Assembly (NCBI GenBank): GCA_964541755.1
Contig: CAZIRF010000037.1
Coordinates: forward strand, 1 to 28,785
Length of the DNA: 28,785 nucleotides
Origin: CAZIRF01 sp964541755
GTDB lineage: Bacteria > Spirochaetota > Spirochaetia > Treponematales > Breznakiellaceae
Direction of reading: 5' to 3'
Within the stretch, counting starts at the first letter, position 1, and every line of letters starts with the position of its first letter. Under the pieces are notes generated by a model, which ran no database searches, was not told the DNA's origin, and saw only the letters and a program-made list of their open reading frames with translations. Positions 1 through 7,777 of this stretch are shown here, piece after piece. The position numbers and the translations under genes are program-made.

Positions 1-38
1 GGGGGGGAAGGCCGTCCCCCGGGGCCGGGCCGTCTCAT

Positions 39-109
39 CCGCCGCTTCGCGGCGGCCTGCGGGGTCCCGGCCCACCCCCGTCGCCGGGGGCTCCGCCCCC
101 GGACCCCGC
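39..109. repeat. GC-rich palindromic intergenic element
   Basis: Two nested hairpins can be read directly. CCGCCGC-TTC-GCGGCGG lies at 39-55. A second hairpin has an outer stem GCGGGGTCC (59-67) / GGACCCCGC (101-109) and an inner stem CCGGGGGC (84-91) / GCCCCCGG (95-102) with a TCC loop; inner and outer right arms share two bases. The make-up resembles REP-like intergenic palindromes. No second copy is in the window, so dispersal is unproven. The rest of 1-181 shows no convincing gene. Confidence 0.55.
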
Positions 110-181
110 TTTGCACGAGCCCCTTGGGCGTGTTTATGCAGCGCATGGTGTTTGACTATGAGGTCGTGGACGAGTAGTCCT

Positions 182-565
182 CTATACCCGTATGAGCCCC
201 GCGACCTTGTCGAAGTGCGCGTCCCTGCTCAAGAGGAGTGAGCCTGTCTCAAGAGTGGCAGCTGCTATCCAGAGGTCGTTTGTGGGTATGGGCGTTCCCG
301 CGGTACGAAGGCTCCCGTAGACTTCTGCGTAGAAGAGCGCGGTCTCTTCTCCCAACGCGTGAACGCGGACGCGCGGCCTCGAGAGGAAGTCTTCGAGTTC
401 ACGCAAATTATCAGCTTCTTTCATGCCTGCCCTGAACCCGGAGCGGAGTTCCCCCAACACGACAGTACAGACGAGAATTTCATCAGCCTGGGCCAAACGC
501 TCCCGAATTGCCGCGTCGCCGCGCTTGAAGGCCGAATAGGCGTTGGTGTCCAGCATGATCTTCAT
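182..565 (-). CDS. vapC: VapC-type PIN-domain toxin
   Basis: A 127-residue protein, the usual size of a single PIN domain. The acidic ribonuclease residues are in place: Asp6 in MLDTNAY, Glu39 in GELRSG, Asp97 in PTNDLWIAA and Asp115 in SRDAHF. VapC toxins of this family are Mg-dependent RNases that cut tRNA or rRNA and are held inactive by the cognate antitoxin. The start codon overlaps the stop of the upstream antitoxin gene (ATGA, 562-565), typical translational coupling in a toxin-antitoxin pair. All four acidic residues are present, so it is probably active. The RNA target cannot be read from sequence. Confidence 0.9.
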   Translation of the reverse strand: MKIMLDTNAYSAFKRGDAAIRERLAQADEILVCTVVLGELRSGFRAGMKEADNLRELEDFLSRPRVRVHALGEETALFYAEVYGSLRTAGTPIPTNDLWIAAATLETGSLLLSRDAHFDKVAGLIRV

Positions 566-819
566 GGCCTGCCCCAGAGATCCGGGTCAATCTCGTTGAA
601 TGCTTCGGTGGCCCTGTCGAAGCTTTCGGCTTCGGCAAGAGTCCAGGTCCCGGCAAGGTCGTCCAGGTCGTCGTAGCGCCGCGGCCGTTTATCTCCCATA
701 AGGGCCAGCCGCAGGGTTTCCAAAATGAGGCGGTTTACACTGATGCCGCGGCGCTCGCTCGTCTCTTTGAGCAGGCGATCGAGATCGCTGTCGCAATTTC
801 GCAGGGTAAGTGTGGACAT
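562..819 (-). CDS. vapB: VapB-type antitoxin, ribbon-helix-helix-like
   Basis: An 85-residue protein directly upstream of the PIN toxin. The N-terminus (STLTLRNCDSDLDRLLKETSERRGISVNRLILETL) reads as a short beta strand then two helices, as in ribbon-helix-helix DNA-binding antitoxins. The acidic, Trp-containing C-terminus would be the toxin-binding tail. A clear ribosome site (GAAAGGAG) precedes the ATG. A palindromic operator lies just upstream at 842-856, which fits autorepression by the antitoxin-toxin complex. The family assignment rests on fold pattern and context, not on a strong motif. Confidence 0.82.
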   Translation of the reverse strand: MSTLTLRNCDSDLDRLLKETSERRGISVNRLILETLRLALMGDKRPRRYDDLDDLAGTWTLAEAESFDRATEAFNEIDPDLWGRP

Positions 820-838
820 GGCTCGCTCCTTTCACAAT

Positions 839-879
839 ATGCTATCATAATGATAGTATAAAATGCTGTCATATTTCAA
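839..879 (-). promoter_or_regulatory. vapBC promoter and palindromic operator
   Basis: A perfect inverted repeat CTATCAT-A-ATGATAG occupies 842-856. The half-site sequence recurs as ATGCTATCAT (839-848) and ATGCTGTCAT (863-872). On the minus strand a -35 TTGAAA (874-879) is followed after 18 bp by a possible -10 TATCAT (850-855), inside the palindrome. Binding by the antitoxin would block the polymerase. The promoter assignment is tentative; the palindrome is certain. Confidence 0.6.
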
Positions 880-921
880 GGATTTTGTACAAGGGTTGTT
901 TCCGTCTTCTGTTTTTCGCGG

Positions 922-927
922 TATTAT
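922..927 (+). promoter_or_regulatory. Possible -10 element for a leaderless transcript
   Basis: TATTAT at 922-927 ends six bases before the ATG at 934, and no Shine-Dalgarno sequence lies between. If it is a real -10 box, transcription would begin at or next to the start codon, giving a leaderless mRNA. No good -35 hexamer sits at the right distance, so support is weak. Confidence 0.3.
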
Positions 928-933
928 TCCCCT

Positions 934-1581
934 ATGGATATAACTGCCTATCGCGAGGCGCTCGTCGACCGGGCTGCCGTTGCCTTTTCCCGCGACGCCA
1001 TTGACGAGGCTGCCTTTGAGCGCCTCGCTTCCCGCATACAGGCCGCTGTAAACGAAAGTGAGCTGCGCCTTGTGGATGCGGAGCTCTCGCCCCTCGTGCC
1101 GGCAGGAGCCGTCGCTGCAGCGTCCGCAGCCGTGGACAAAGCGCCTCCTGGCCGCCGCCGCGAGCTCGTCGCAGATCGTTCGCTCTCCCTGTCCATGGGA
1201 ACCTTGAAGAAACAGGGGCGCTGGGTGGACGCGGCCCGCTACAGCATGGATGCCTCAATGAGTAGCCTCGATTTCGACTATCGCGCATACGCCACGGATG
1301 ACAACTTCGAGATGACCCTCGATATGGACCTTTCCATGAGCACCCTTCGCCTGCGCGTCCCCGCCCACTGGGAAGTGGATATCCGTATCGACGATAACGC
1401 CGCGAGCAGCATCCGGGATCGGGGCCAAGGCCTGCAAGATGAGGCTGGCAATGAGGGGTCTGCCGCCGGGACCGGGCGCATTGTCATCACCGGCTCCCTC
1501 TCCATGAGTAATCTCGTCGTCAAGCGCCACCGGCCGCGCCTGCGGCGCGGCCTCTTCCACTTTTTTCTGTGGCGAAGCTGA
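934..1581 (+). CDS. DUF1707-like / LiaF C-terminal-like protein
   Basis: A 215-residue protein without a signal peptide. Residues about 1-55 (AYREALVDRAAVAFSRD then IDEAAFERLASRIQAA) have the helical layout of the DUF1707/SHOCT-like domain. Residues about 85-200 contain repeated short beta strands with the SLSMGTL, DLSMSTLRLRVP and GSLSMSNLVVK pattern of the beta-helical C-terminus of LiaF/YvqF cell-envelope stress proteins. LiaF-type proteins sense or regulate envelope stress; whether this one does is inference. The C-terminus is basic (KRHRPRLRRG). No ribosome site precedes the ATG. The end of the gene overlaps the start of the AMMECR1 lipoprotein gene by 13 bp in another frame, so the two are probably co-translated. 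Confidence 0.7.
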   Translation: MDITAYREALVDRAAVAFSRDAIDEAAFERLASRIQAAVNESELRLVDAELSPLVPAGAVAAASAAVDKAPPGRRRELVADRSLSLSMGTLKKQGRWVDAARYSMDASMSSLDFDYRAYATDDNFEMTLDMDLSMSTLRLRVPAHWEVDIRIDDNAASSIRDRGQGLQDEAGNEGSAAGTGRIVITGSLSMSNLVVKRHRPRLRRGLFHFFLWRS

Positions 1582-2261
1582 GGGCCCGGCTCCTGCCTGA
1601 GGGCCTTGTTTTCGTTTGTGTTTCCGTTTCCCTGCTCTTTGCTTGTGGCGGCGGACGGGGTGCTGTGCAGGGGGTCTCCGGCCTCGTTACAACTCATGAA
1701 ATCCATCGCCTCGCTGCCATAGCCTCAAAGACCCTTGTCGCCTCTTTTTCCTCCGATTTCGTGGAGCCCGAGCCCCCGGTTCAACTGGCGGCAGAGACTG
1801 GTGGAGTGGTCGTTCGCTTCTTTTCCCTGCAAGAGGGGGCCTCGGAGCGGCTGGTGGAGCGTGGCTGCCTCGCCTGGTACCGTGGCGTCGTGGACCGGGA
1901 GTCGGCGGTCATTTCTGCTGCTGTCGAGGCCGCCCGTCGCGACATGCGCTATCCGCCAATAGAAAGAGAAGAATTGCCCCTTCTGATGGTGGAGGTCAGC
2001 GTTCTGGGGCCCTGGCGGGCCCTCGAAACCCTCGACGGCTTCGATTTACGCAGCGAGGCCCTCTTTATGGACCACCCCCTGGGGACGGTGATGATGCAGC
2101 CCTCCCTCGCCGTTGACGGGAACTGGACCCTTCAGCAGCTCCTCGAAGCACTCTGCCAAAAAGAAGGTCTTTCCCGCGGGGCCTGGGCCGATGCCGGGGT
2201 GCGCTTTCGCGCGGCCCCTGCTGTCTGGGTGCGGGAGGCTGTCGTGTCCGCTGCCGATTAG
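1569..2261 (+). CDS. AMMECR1-domain lipoprotein
   Basis: A 230-residue protein from a GTG start inside the preceding gene. Residues 1-25 form a lipoprotein signal (basic N-terminus, hydrophobic core, lipobox L-F-A-Cys26). The mature part matches the AMMECR1 / AmmeMemoRadiSam system protein A fold: a beta strand ending in RGC (98-100, family form LRGCIG), then AVEAARRDMRYPPIEREELP and MVEVSVLGPW, which correspond to the family's A-A..D.RF.P...EL and VSVL segments. The molecular function of AMMECR1 is unsettled. The export signal is unusual for this family. The stop codon overlaps that of the convergent Memo lipoprotein gene, so the two protein types of the AmmeMemo system face each other tail to tail. 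No radical SAM partner is in the window. Confidence 0.78.
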   Translation: MAKLRARLLPEGLVFVCVSVSLLFACGGGRGAVQGVSGLVTTHEIHRLAAIASKTLVASFSSDFVEPEPPVQLAAETGGVVVRFFSLQEGASERLVERGCLAWYRGVVDRESAVISAAVEAARRDMRYPPIEREELPLLMVEVSVLGPWRALETLDGFDLRSEALFMDHPLGTVMMQPSLAVDGNWTLQQLLEALCQKEGLSRGAWADAGVRFRAAPAVWVREAVVSAAD

Positions 2262-3262
2262 CGATCGGTTGCGGGCCAGTAGGCGAAAAAGTAGCTCGTG
2301 ATATCTTCCGTTGCTCCCACCAGTTCATAGCCCGATGTGTGTCCGGCAATGTGCCCCCGGTTCCACCCAAAGTGGTCCAGCACCCGCGAGAGAATAAAGA
2401 AGCCCGACGCATTGTCGCTGTAGATGTGCCAGTGGCTCTCGAAACTCAGGTTCTCCAGGGATGGGCGGCTTCGGGCATCCCGCTCGCGCGTAATTTCAAG
2501 CCCCTCGTGATGGGAGAAGTCGACCGAGAGTAAAAGGAAGAGGTCGGGATCGCGCGTCATCTCTTGAATCAAGAGCTCTGCCAGCGGCACGAGGGCTTCG
2601 AGGCTGCGTTCATCTATCTCGAGGACGACCGGAAGGATGGGGATGCCGGGCCAGTGCTTTGAGATAAAAGGGACGAGGGCACCGATGCCATGCTCGCCGA
2701 TAAAGCTGTCGTCGTCCTCCATGGCACCGGCCCCAATAAAGGCCCCGAAGAGCTCCCGGTCCACGGAGACACGGCCCGTGGTCCCCGGAATGCCGGTCTC
2801 CCAGTCGCGGCGAGAGATGGCGACGAGGCCCTGCCCTTGGCCAAAGTGTCTCGGCGAGAGGATAAGCACGCGCGATGGCCGTATGTTGGCCGCCGCATCG
2901 GCAAAGAAGCGGTCGATGAGGGCCGCGGCCAGGAGGTGGTGGCTCGTGGCTCCGACGCGGACCCGCCGGCCGGTGGGCAGAGGCGACCACGCGGTCTTGA
3001 GCGCTGGCGGTGAAAGGGTCACCGCGAGGAGGGCCGGGTCGAGGGCGCTTTCTGTCTGTAAGGGCGCCGGCGTTTCGGGCGGCCCCTGTGGTGCTGGCCG
3101 CTGGGAGAGCGGGCCCGGGGCCGCTGCGCCCCCCGCCGTCTGAATCCCCTGCCCTTGGCCAGCTGAAGTGGCAATACGGCTGCAGGCAGAGGAGACTATC
3201 AGCATGAAAAAGAGGAGGATGGCGGGGCCGTATGTACGGCATCCCGCAAAGACATGCTTCAC
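2258..3262 (-). CDS. Memo-family (AmmeMemoRadiSam system protein B) lipoprotein
   Basis: A 334-residue protein from a GTG at 3260-3262 that overlaps the stop of the upstream DUF3160 gene (GTGA). This start gives a textbook lipoprotein signal with lipobox S-S-A-Cys27; a longer frame to 3346 would bury it. Residues 28-95 are a Pro/Ala/Gly-rich linker. The Memo domain follows: SHH (107-109), LSPRH (135-139), E-H-G (190-192) and SVDFSHH with Asp248 and His251. These match the His and Asp positions of Memo and LigB-like folds. At the place where the family has Cys-Gly this protein has Ser286-Gly287. Memo proteins are metal-binding and proposed to have redox or oxygenase roles; the reaction is not known. 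Here it would be anchored outside the cytoplasm, coupled to the DUF3160 lipoprotein. Confidence 0.82.
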   Translation of the reverse strand: MKHVFAGCRTYGPAILLFFMLIVSSACSRIATSAGQGQGIQTAGGAAAPGPLSQRPAPQGPPETPAPLQTESALDPALLAVTLSPPALKTAWSPLPTGRRVRVGATSHHLLAAALIDRFFADAAANIRPSRVLILSPRHFGQGQGLVAISRRDWETGIPGTTGRVSVDRELFGAFIGAGAMEDDDSFIGEHGIGALVPFISKHWPGIPILPVVLEIDERSLEALVPLAELLIQEMTRDPDLFLLLSVDFSHHEGLEITRERDARSRPSLENLSFESHWHIYSDNASGFFILSRVLDHFGWNRGHIAGHTSGYELVGATEDITSYFFAYWPATDR

Positions 3263-6000
3263 TGTTGCATGACACCCCGCAGCCAGGCCGGTCGACGCGC
3301 TTCGAGTTCCTCCTGCGAGGGCTTGCCGTATATGAAGGAGCGCCATTTTTCGTTGGTAAGGCGGTCATCCATGGGGTGGGTGAATTCGTAGTAGCTCAAG
3401 GTATAGCCCTTTGCGATGCGTTTCCCCCCAAACCCGTCACTTGCCGCGAGGTAGAGGCTGAGGGGTTTACCGATGCCCACTTCGAGGACGGCCAGGTTGT
3501 CGGCGTCGGTGTGGACGTCGGCGATGAGGGCCATGCGGTACTGGTCGGCCGGGCCGTAGCCGCCGCCCACCGTGGGGACGATGATGCGGGCGAGCATGCC
3601 GGGTATCGTGGTGAGCCACTCGTTTTCCTTGGGGCTGATGGTCTTGTCGGCGGCTTGTTGCCGGGCAATGGCGGCGCTGCGGGCGACGATATCCGTAAAG
3701 TGTTCGAGCTTGTACTTCCAGCCGTCGCTCATTATCCTGTGTTCTTCAAGAAGAGGCGCTCCCACGGCGAGGAGTTCTTCGAGCTGCTTGAAGAAGGGGA
3801 GGTTGGGTTCCACGAGGTGGATGGGGCGTGCGAAGGGCCGGGTGCGGAAGGTGGGTTCGTATTCGGCGCCGCCGGCGGATTCCGCCGCGCTCTGCTTGAC
3901 GTAGAGTATGGTGTCGTGGCGCAGCTCTGCCCAGGCCCCAAGGCTCGACTGGAGGATGCGTCGATTCCAGCGATCGCCCTGCATGTAGTAGAGGCCCGCG
4001 CCCCTTTCGAGGGCGGCCATGCGCCCGCTCAGGTCGAGGTATCCCTCGTAAAAGGTGGTGCTTTTTGACTGCTCGGGATCGAAGCGGGTGCGCGCTGCCT
4101 GTTCTTCGATAATTGCGCGCAGCTCCTTCTCGTAGAAGGGGAAGGTCTTGCGGGTATCCTCGAGGTAGTCCCAGGCAGCCTTGGAGCCCAGGGCTGCGGC
4201 GACATCGAGGCCAGCGGCCATGGTGCGGGCGCTCTGTCCGTCGCTCGAGACTATGTCTCCACCGGTAAGGCGGTCTGTCCAGTTCGAGTCCGGGGCGAAG
4301 CGCTGGCCAAAAAGGCGCCAGCCCTTGGGGGCTTCGCCAAAGAGGTCGCCGGAGCCCTCTGTCTTCGCGGCGCTCGGGTTTTTATAGGTCGTGTTTCCCT
4401 GAATGCGCGGCGCGCGAAGGGCCTTCCCGATGCGGGTAATTTCTTCCATCATGCGGCCGTCGCGCATCCAGTCCTGGAGATCTGCCCTGCGGGCTTCGCC
4501 CAAGACTGCGTCCATGTCGTGGAAACCGATGTCGTCGCTCTCGCCGATGAGCCAGGTGATGGGGTCGAAGAGAGACTGCCAATTCGAGGCGATGGCGGGA
4601 TTGGCGAAGTATATCTGGTTGGCGATAAGGGCGACGGGGCCGAGTGTCTCGCTCGCCTTGGCGGCAGCCGGGGTCGAGGTGTCCAGATAGAAGTGAATAC
4701 GTCCCAGAAACATCATGCTGCGGAAGTAGGCCTTGAGTATGCGGTTTTTGATGTAGTGGCCACGGGGTATGAACTGGCTGTAGTCCTCTTTGTATTCAAA
4801 ACAGGGAGAATTTTCATAGCCCTTGGCGCCCATGATGAGCGTGAGCTCAAGCTGCGCCCGGGGCGAGAGCTGCGCGGCCAGGGGCTGGTAGTCAACTTCG
4901 GGGGTGCCCGCTTCGTCCTCGACCCTGCCCCATTTATCGGCGGGGAGAGGCTCTGCCATGTTTATGAGAACCTGGGCAATGGCAAAGTAGTCGCGGGCCC
5001 GCTCGAGGGCTTCGGTCCAGGAGATGACGCTTTTGTCATCCGCGGCGATCTTTTTATCAAGCTCGACGAGGAACATGGCGACGAGCTCCTTCAACAGGGG
5101 CGTGAAGCGTTCCTGTTCGGTCTCGCTAAGCATGCGGTCGAAGAGGAGGTGGAGGCAGTGGCTGTAGAGGTCGGTCGTGAGAAATACCGTCCGGGAGCGG
5201 TCCTTGAAGGCCAGGCGATAGACCTCGACGAGGTCGTCGGGTTGCTCGGCGTTCAAGTGGTAGGCGGGTGGCGGGGCAAAGGCAATGTAGTGTTCCTTGA
5301 GTTCATCTTGGAGCGCTTGGTCGAGGTCTGTCATTCCGTCCAGGGGGCGAAATACCGGGCTTGCCGTTGATTTGTTATAGTACCAGGCAACGCGGGCGGC
5401 TGTTTCCGCGTCGCAGTCGATGGACACGAGGTCTGCACCAAAGACCATACCCGGGTTCCCGTCGTAACTGGTCCGGTAGAAATAGTTGAGCTGGTCTTCG
5501 AAGGCGAAGAGATCGTGGTATTCGCTGTCGCTTGAGGAGACCCGGGCCTCGATGGGGAGGATGGCTCCCATGGGTATTGGCATCTGATCAACGAGCTCCT
5601 GCAGTCCGGCTATGGGCATCGTCGTGCCCTCAACGGCCTGGTAGAGGCACGCCCTGTCGCTCGCTACGATGGCGTACTTGCCGCCGGATGTACCCTCGGG
5701 CGCTTCAAGCGGGATAAAGTCGAGCGGGTCATCCAGATACTGCCCCGGTATGGAGAGCTCTTCGCTGGCTGTCTGTTTACCCTTACGATCTGTACGCGGG
5801 GCTATTCCCATCGTTTCTTCCCCTGTGCGGTCTGTAGAAACCGGTGAAGACGTTTCGGCCACTTGCCCGGCGTCATTCTCCACGGAAACCTGTTCCACGC
5901 GGGGCGTATCTTCGTTTGGCTTGGCATTATTGTTGCCACAGCCAAGCAGGCAGAGGGATGCAAGTACCGTGGGGATAATGAAGCGAAGAGGCGTTTTCAT
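3259..6000 (-). CDS. DUF3160-domain lipoprotein
   Basis: A 913-residue protein. The ATG at 5998-6000 is chosen because AAAGGAG lies about 8 bp upstream and it starts a lipoprotein signal (MKTPLRF then hydrophobic core, lipobox L-L-G-Cys). A longer frame to 6057 has no such support. Residues about 20-80 are a low-complexity linker. The body carries segments typical of DUF3160: FLTTDLYSHCLHLLFDRML, PRGHYIKNRILKAYFRSMM followed by FLGRIHFYL, and a long helical C-terminal half. DUF3160 proteins are large exported proteins of unknown function. The gene heads a two-gene operon with the Memo lipoprotein, overlapping its start by 4 bp, so the two probably act together at the membrane surface. No enzymatic motif was recognised. 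Confidence 0.82.
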   Translation of the reverse strand: MKTPLRFIIPTVLASLCLLGCGNNNAKPNEDTPRVEQVSVENDAGQVAETSSPVSTDRTGEETMGIAPRTDRKGKQTASEELSIPGQYLDDPLDFIPLEAPEGTSGGKYAIVASDRACLYQAVEGTTMPIAGLQELVDQMPIPMGAILPIEARVSSSDSEYHDLFAFEDQLNYFYRTSYDGNPGMVFGADLVSIDCDAETAARVAWYYNKSTASPVFRPLDGMTDLDQALQDELKEHYIAFAPPPAYHLNAEQPDDLVEVYRLAFKDRSRTVFLTTDLYSHCLHLLFDRMLSETEQERFTPLLKELVAMFLVELDKKIAADDKSVISWTEALERARDYFAIAQVLINMAEPLPADKWGRVEDEAGTPEVDYQPLAAQLSPRAQLELTLIMGAKGYENSPCFEYKEDYSQFIPRGHYIKNRILKAYFRSMMFLGRIHFYLDTSTPAAAKASETLGPVALIANQIYFANPAIASNWQSLFDPITWLIGESDDIGFHDMDAVLGEARRADLQDWMRDGRMMEEITRIGKALRAPRIQGNTTYKNPSAAKTEGSGDLFGEAPKGWRLFGQRFAPDSNWTDRLTGGDIVSSDGQSARTMAAGLDVAAALGSKAAWDYLEDTRKTFPFYEKELRAIIEEQAARTRFDPEQSKSTTFYEGYLDLSGRMAALERGAGLYYMQGDRWNRRILQSSLGAWAELRHDTILYVKQSAAESAGGAEYEPTFRTRPFARPIHLVEPNLPFFKQLEELLAVGAPLLEEHRIMSDGWKYKLEHFTDIVARSAAIARQQAADKTISPKENEWLTTIPGMLARIIVPTVGGGYGPADQYRMALIADVHTDADNLAVLEVGIGKPLSLYLAASDGFGGKRIAKGYTLSYYEFTHPMDDRLTNEKWRSFIYGKPSQEELEARRPAWLRGVMQQ

Positions 6001-6028
6001 GGGGGCTCCTTTTAATATCTCGCATGCC

Positions 6029-6057
6029 ATTTTAGGGGTATTTATCGTGCCCGGCAA
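6029..6057 (-). promoter_or_regulatory. Sigma-70-type promoter for the DUF3160-Memo operon
   Basis: On the minus strand, -35 TTGCCG (6052-6057) and -10 TAAAAT (6029-6034) are separated by 17 bp, upstream of the AAAGGAG ribosome site of the DUF3160 gene. Confidence 0.55.
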
Positions 6058-6076
6058 GGCACTTCACCATTTCTCC

Positions 6077-6105
6077 TTGCTTCATGGCCCGCCCGGGTCT
6101 AGACT
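6077..6105 (+). promoter_or_regulatory. Possible sigma-70 promoter for the second Memo gene
   Basis: TTGCTT (6077-6082) and TAGACT (6100-6105) with 17 bp spacing, about 35 bp before the ATG at 6139. It would be divergent from the DUF3160 promoter in a 138-bp shared region. Confidence 0.4.
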
Positions 6106-6138
6106 GATAGCAAGCAATTCCTTTTGGAGGGGAACTCA

Positions 6139-7062
6139 ATGCCCGAGCTCGTCAGGCGCCCGCACATCATGGCCGGACTCTTTTATCCGGAGACCGCTGC
6201 CGATGCGCGGCGCGCCATCGAGCGCTATATGGGGGCGGCGGCAGCCGGTGATGACGCTGCCATTCCTTTGGCGGCCAAATCTGATGCTGCCGGGGAGGCT
6301 CCTGTGGCGGCCGCCGCGGGCAAACCCTCCCGTATTGCCGCCCTCATCGTGCCGCATGCGGCCTGGGAGCTTTCGGGCAAGGCGGTAGGCGCGGCGGTGC
6401 GCAGCGCTGCGCGGGGCTTCGGGAATCGCGCCCCCGAGCGCATTGTCGTTATCGGGCCCACCCATCAGGGGGGCGCCCCGGGGCTCTACCTCTGCGAATC
6501 GGATTCCTTCGAGACGGTCTTGGGGGATATACCGGTCGACAGCGCCTTTACCGCCGAATTCGAGAGTTGCGGCACTTCCTTCCTCTTCAACGACATTCCC
6601 CACCTCGAAGAGCATTCCATTGAAATTGTCCTGCCCTTCTTGAAGTACGCATTCCCGAAAACACCCATCGTACCCATACTCCTGTCCGGTGCGCGCCCGT
6701 CGGATGTCTCCGCCCTGGCGCGCGCCCTCGATTTCCTCGTGGGACCTGACCCGGACGACACCCTTGTCGTCGTCTCGGCCAACCTGGCCACCCGGGGCTG
6801 TTCCTGCAGGGACGCCGCCGGCGATCGTGACATTGAGGACCTTGTGCAGACCCGCAACGCGAACGGGCTCTTGGCCCTCGCCGCCGGTACGCCGCCCCTC
6901 TGCGGGGGCGCCGCCTGTGCAGCCCTCTTCCTGTCGCGCATGAGCGAGGACTGGACAATAGCGATTGCGGCACGCGAAGAGGCTTCACTGCAAGGGCTTG
7001 AAGATATCGAGGGTGAGGTGCGCTCCTGCTACCGCTCCTTTGTCTGCGGTGCCGGACAATAG
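6139..7062 (+). CDS. Memo-family (AmmeMemoRadiSam system protein B) protein, cytoplasmic
   Basis: A 307-residue protein. The ATG at 6139 follows GGAGGGG by a normal spacing; a TTG at 6124 is less likely. There is no signal peptide, unlike the Memo lipoprotein across the shared promoter region. Family landmarks are AGLFYP (12-17), IVPHAAW with His73, IGPTH with His109, LEEHSIEIVLPFL (156-168) and LCGG with Cys255. The S-S-D-x-S-H segment is degenerate: S-A-N-L at 213-216, so the usual Asp is Asn215 and the following His is absent. The two His and the Cys remain. It lacks the partner residues that the other Memo retains, which suggests different metal chemistry or a non-catalytic role. Confidence 0.82.
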   Translation: MPELVRRPHIMAGLFYPETAADARRAIERYMGAAAAGDDAAIPLAAKSDAAGEAPVAAAAGKPSRIAALIVPHAAWELSGKAVGAAVRSAARGFGNRAPERIVVIGPTHQGGAPGLYLCESDSFETVLGDIPVDSAFTAEFESCGTSFLFNDIPHLEEHSIEIVLPFLKYAFPKTPIVPILLSGARPSDVSALARALDFLVGPDPDDTLVVVSANLATRGCSCRDAAGDRDIEDLVQTRNANGLLALAAGTPPLCGGAACAALFLSRMSEDWTIAIAAREEASLQGLEDIEGEVRSCYRSFVCGAGQ

Positions 7063-7082
7063 CGATACGGGGGTGGCTGGAG

Positions 7083-7751
7083 CTACCTTTTGAGGTAGCG
7101 CTTGAGGTTGCGAATATGGTCGCCGGCGAGCTCGCGCAATTCGATGGGGGCTGCAATGTCTGCGTTGACAATGCGCTGGAGGAGGCCCATGGCGGTTTCA
7201 ATCTCCCCCTGCCGCAGTCGAATCGAGGCGAGGGCGTAAATGGCCTGATAGTCCTCCGCATTGAGTTCGCAGGCCTTTTCTATCAGCCGTGAACCTTCCT
7301 TGAAGTCGCCCAAGCGGTCGGTAACGACCCCCAGATTGCGTAAAATGCTCCCGTTGTCTGCATCAAGGGAGCGGGCTTCCTCCAGACGGCTCTTTGCTGT
7401 CGCATACTCCTGCAGGCGAAAGAGGGCACAGCCCAGTGCCTCGAGGGCTTCGGAATTTTCATGGTCAAGGCTGATAGCCCACTCCAGGGCGCGGACGGCC
7501 TTGCGGTGCTCGCCCCCTTCTGTAAAGGCGACGCCCAGGGCGGTAAGCGCCCGAACGTCCGTGGGGTCGTCTGCTACCAGCTGCTCCAGGTACTGCCAGG
7601 CGGCGGGGTAGTCGCCCATTGCGATGAGTTCATTGGCGTGCAGGAGCTTTTCGCCGGGGATGCTGTCGTTGTATGCAACGTGCTGGTGTGCTGCCATACC
7701 ACAATAATAGTACATTCGGGAGGCAAGGTCGAGATTTTCCCCTTGTTTCAT
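7083..7751 (-). CDS. Tetratricopeptide-repeat protein
   Basis: A 222-residue soluble protein built mostly from TPR units (residues about 36-200), with the alternating small and aromatic pattern, for example ALTALGVAFTEGGEHRKAVR, ALEALGCALFRLQEYATAK and ILRNLGVVTDRLGDFKEG. TPRs form helical scaffolds for protein binding; the partner is unknown. AGGAG precedes the ATG at 7751 at a good distance. It is convergent with the Memo gene (20 bp between stops) and divergent from the M15 peptidase gene, with only 26 bp between start codons, so promoters must reach into the coding regions. Confidence 0.85.
   Translation of the reverse strand: MKQGENLDLASRMYYYCGMAAHQHVAYNDSIPGEKLLHANELIAMGDYPAAWQYLEQLVADDPTDVRALTALGVAFTEGGEHRKAVRALEWAISLDHENSEALEALGCALFRLQEYATAKSRLEEARSLDADNGSILRNLGVVTDRLGDFKEGSRLIEKACELNAEDYQAIYALASIRLRQGEIETAMGLLQRIVNADIAAPIELRELAGDHIRNLKRYLKR
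7245..7254 (-). repeat. GGACTATCAG motif copy 1
   Basis: Exact 10-mer on the minus strand, inside the TPR gene, read there as codons GAC-TAT-CAG. Confidence 0.6.
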
Positions 7752-7777
7752 ACACTCTCCTGCGGGTAAGCTGGGGT

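Noticed and set aside
121..177. Open plus-strand frame ending LGVFMQRMVFDYEVVDE at a TAG, possibly the end of an upstream gene
   Set aside because: The upstream part is GC-rich palindrome that is open by composition; no domain could be recognised, so the short tail alone is not enough to call a gene.
1532..1552. GGCCGCGCC-TGC-GGCGCGGCC inverted repeat as a terminator
   Set aside because: It lies within the coding end of the LiaF-like gene, encodes an Arg-rich tail, and the gene downstream overlaps and must be transcribed through it.
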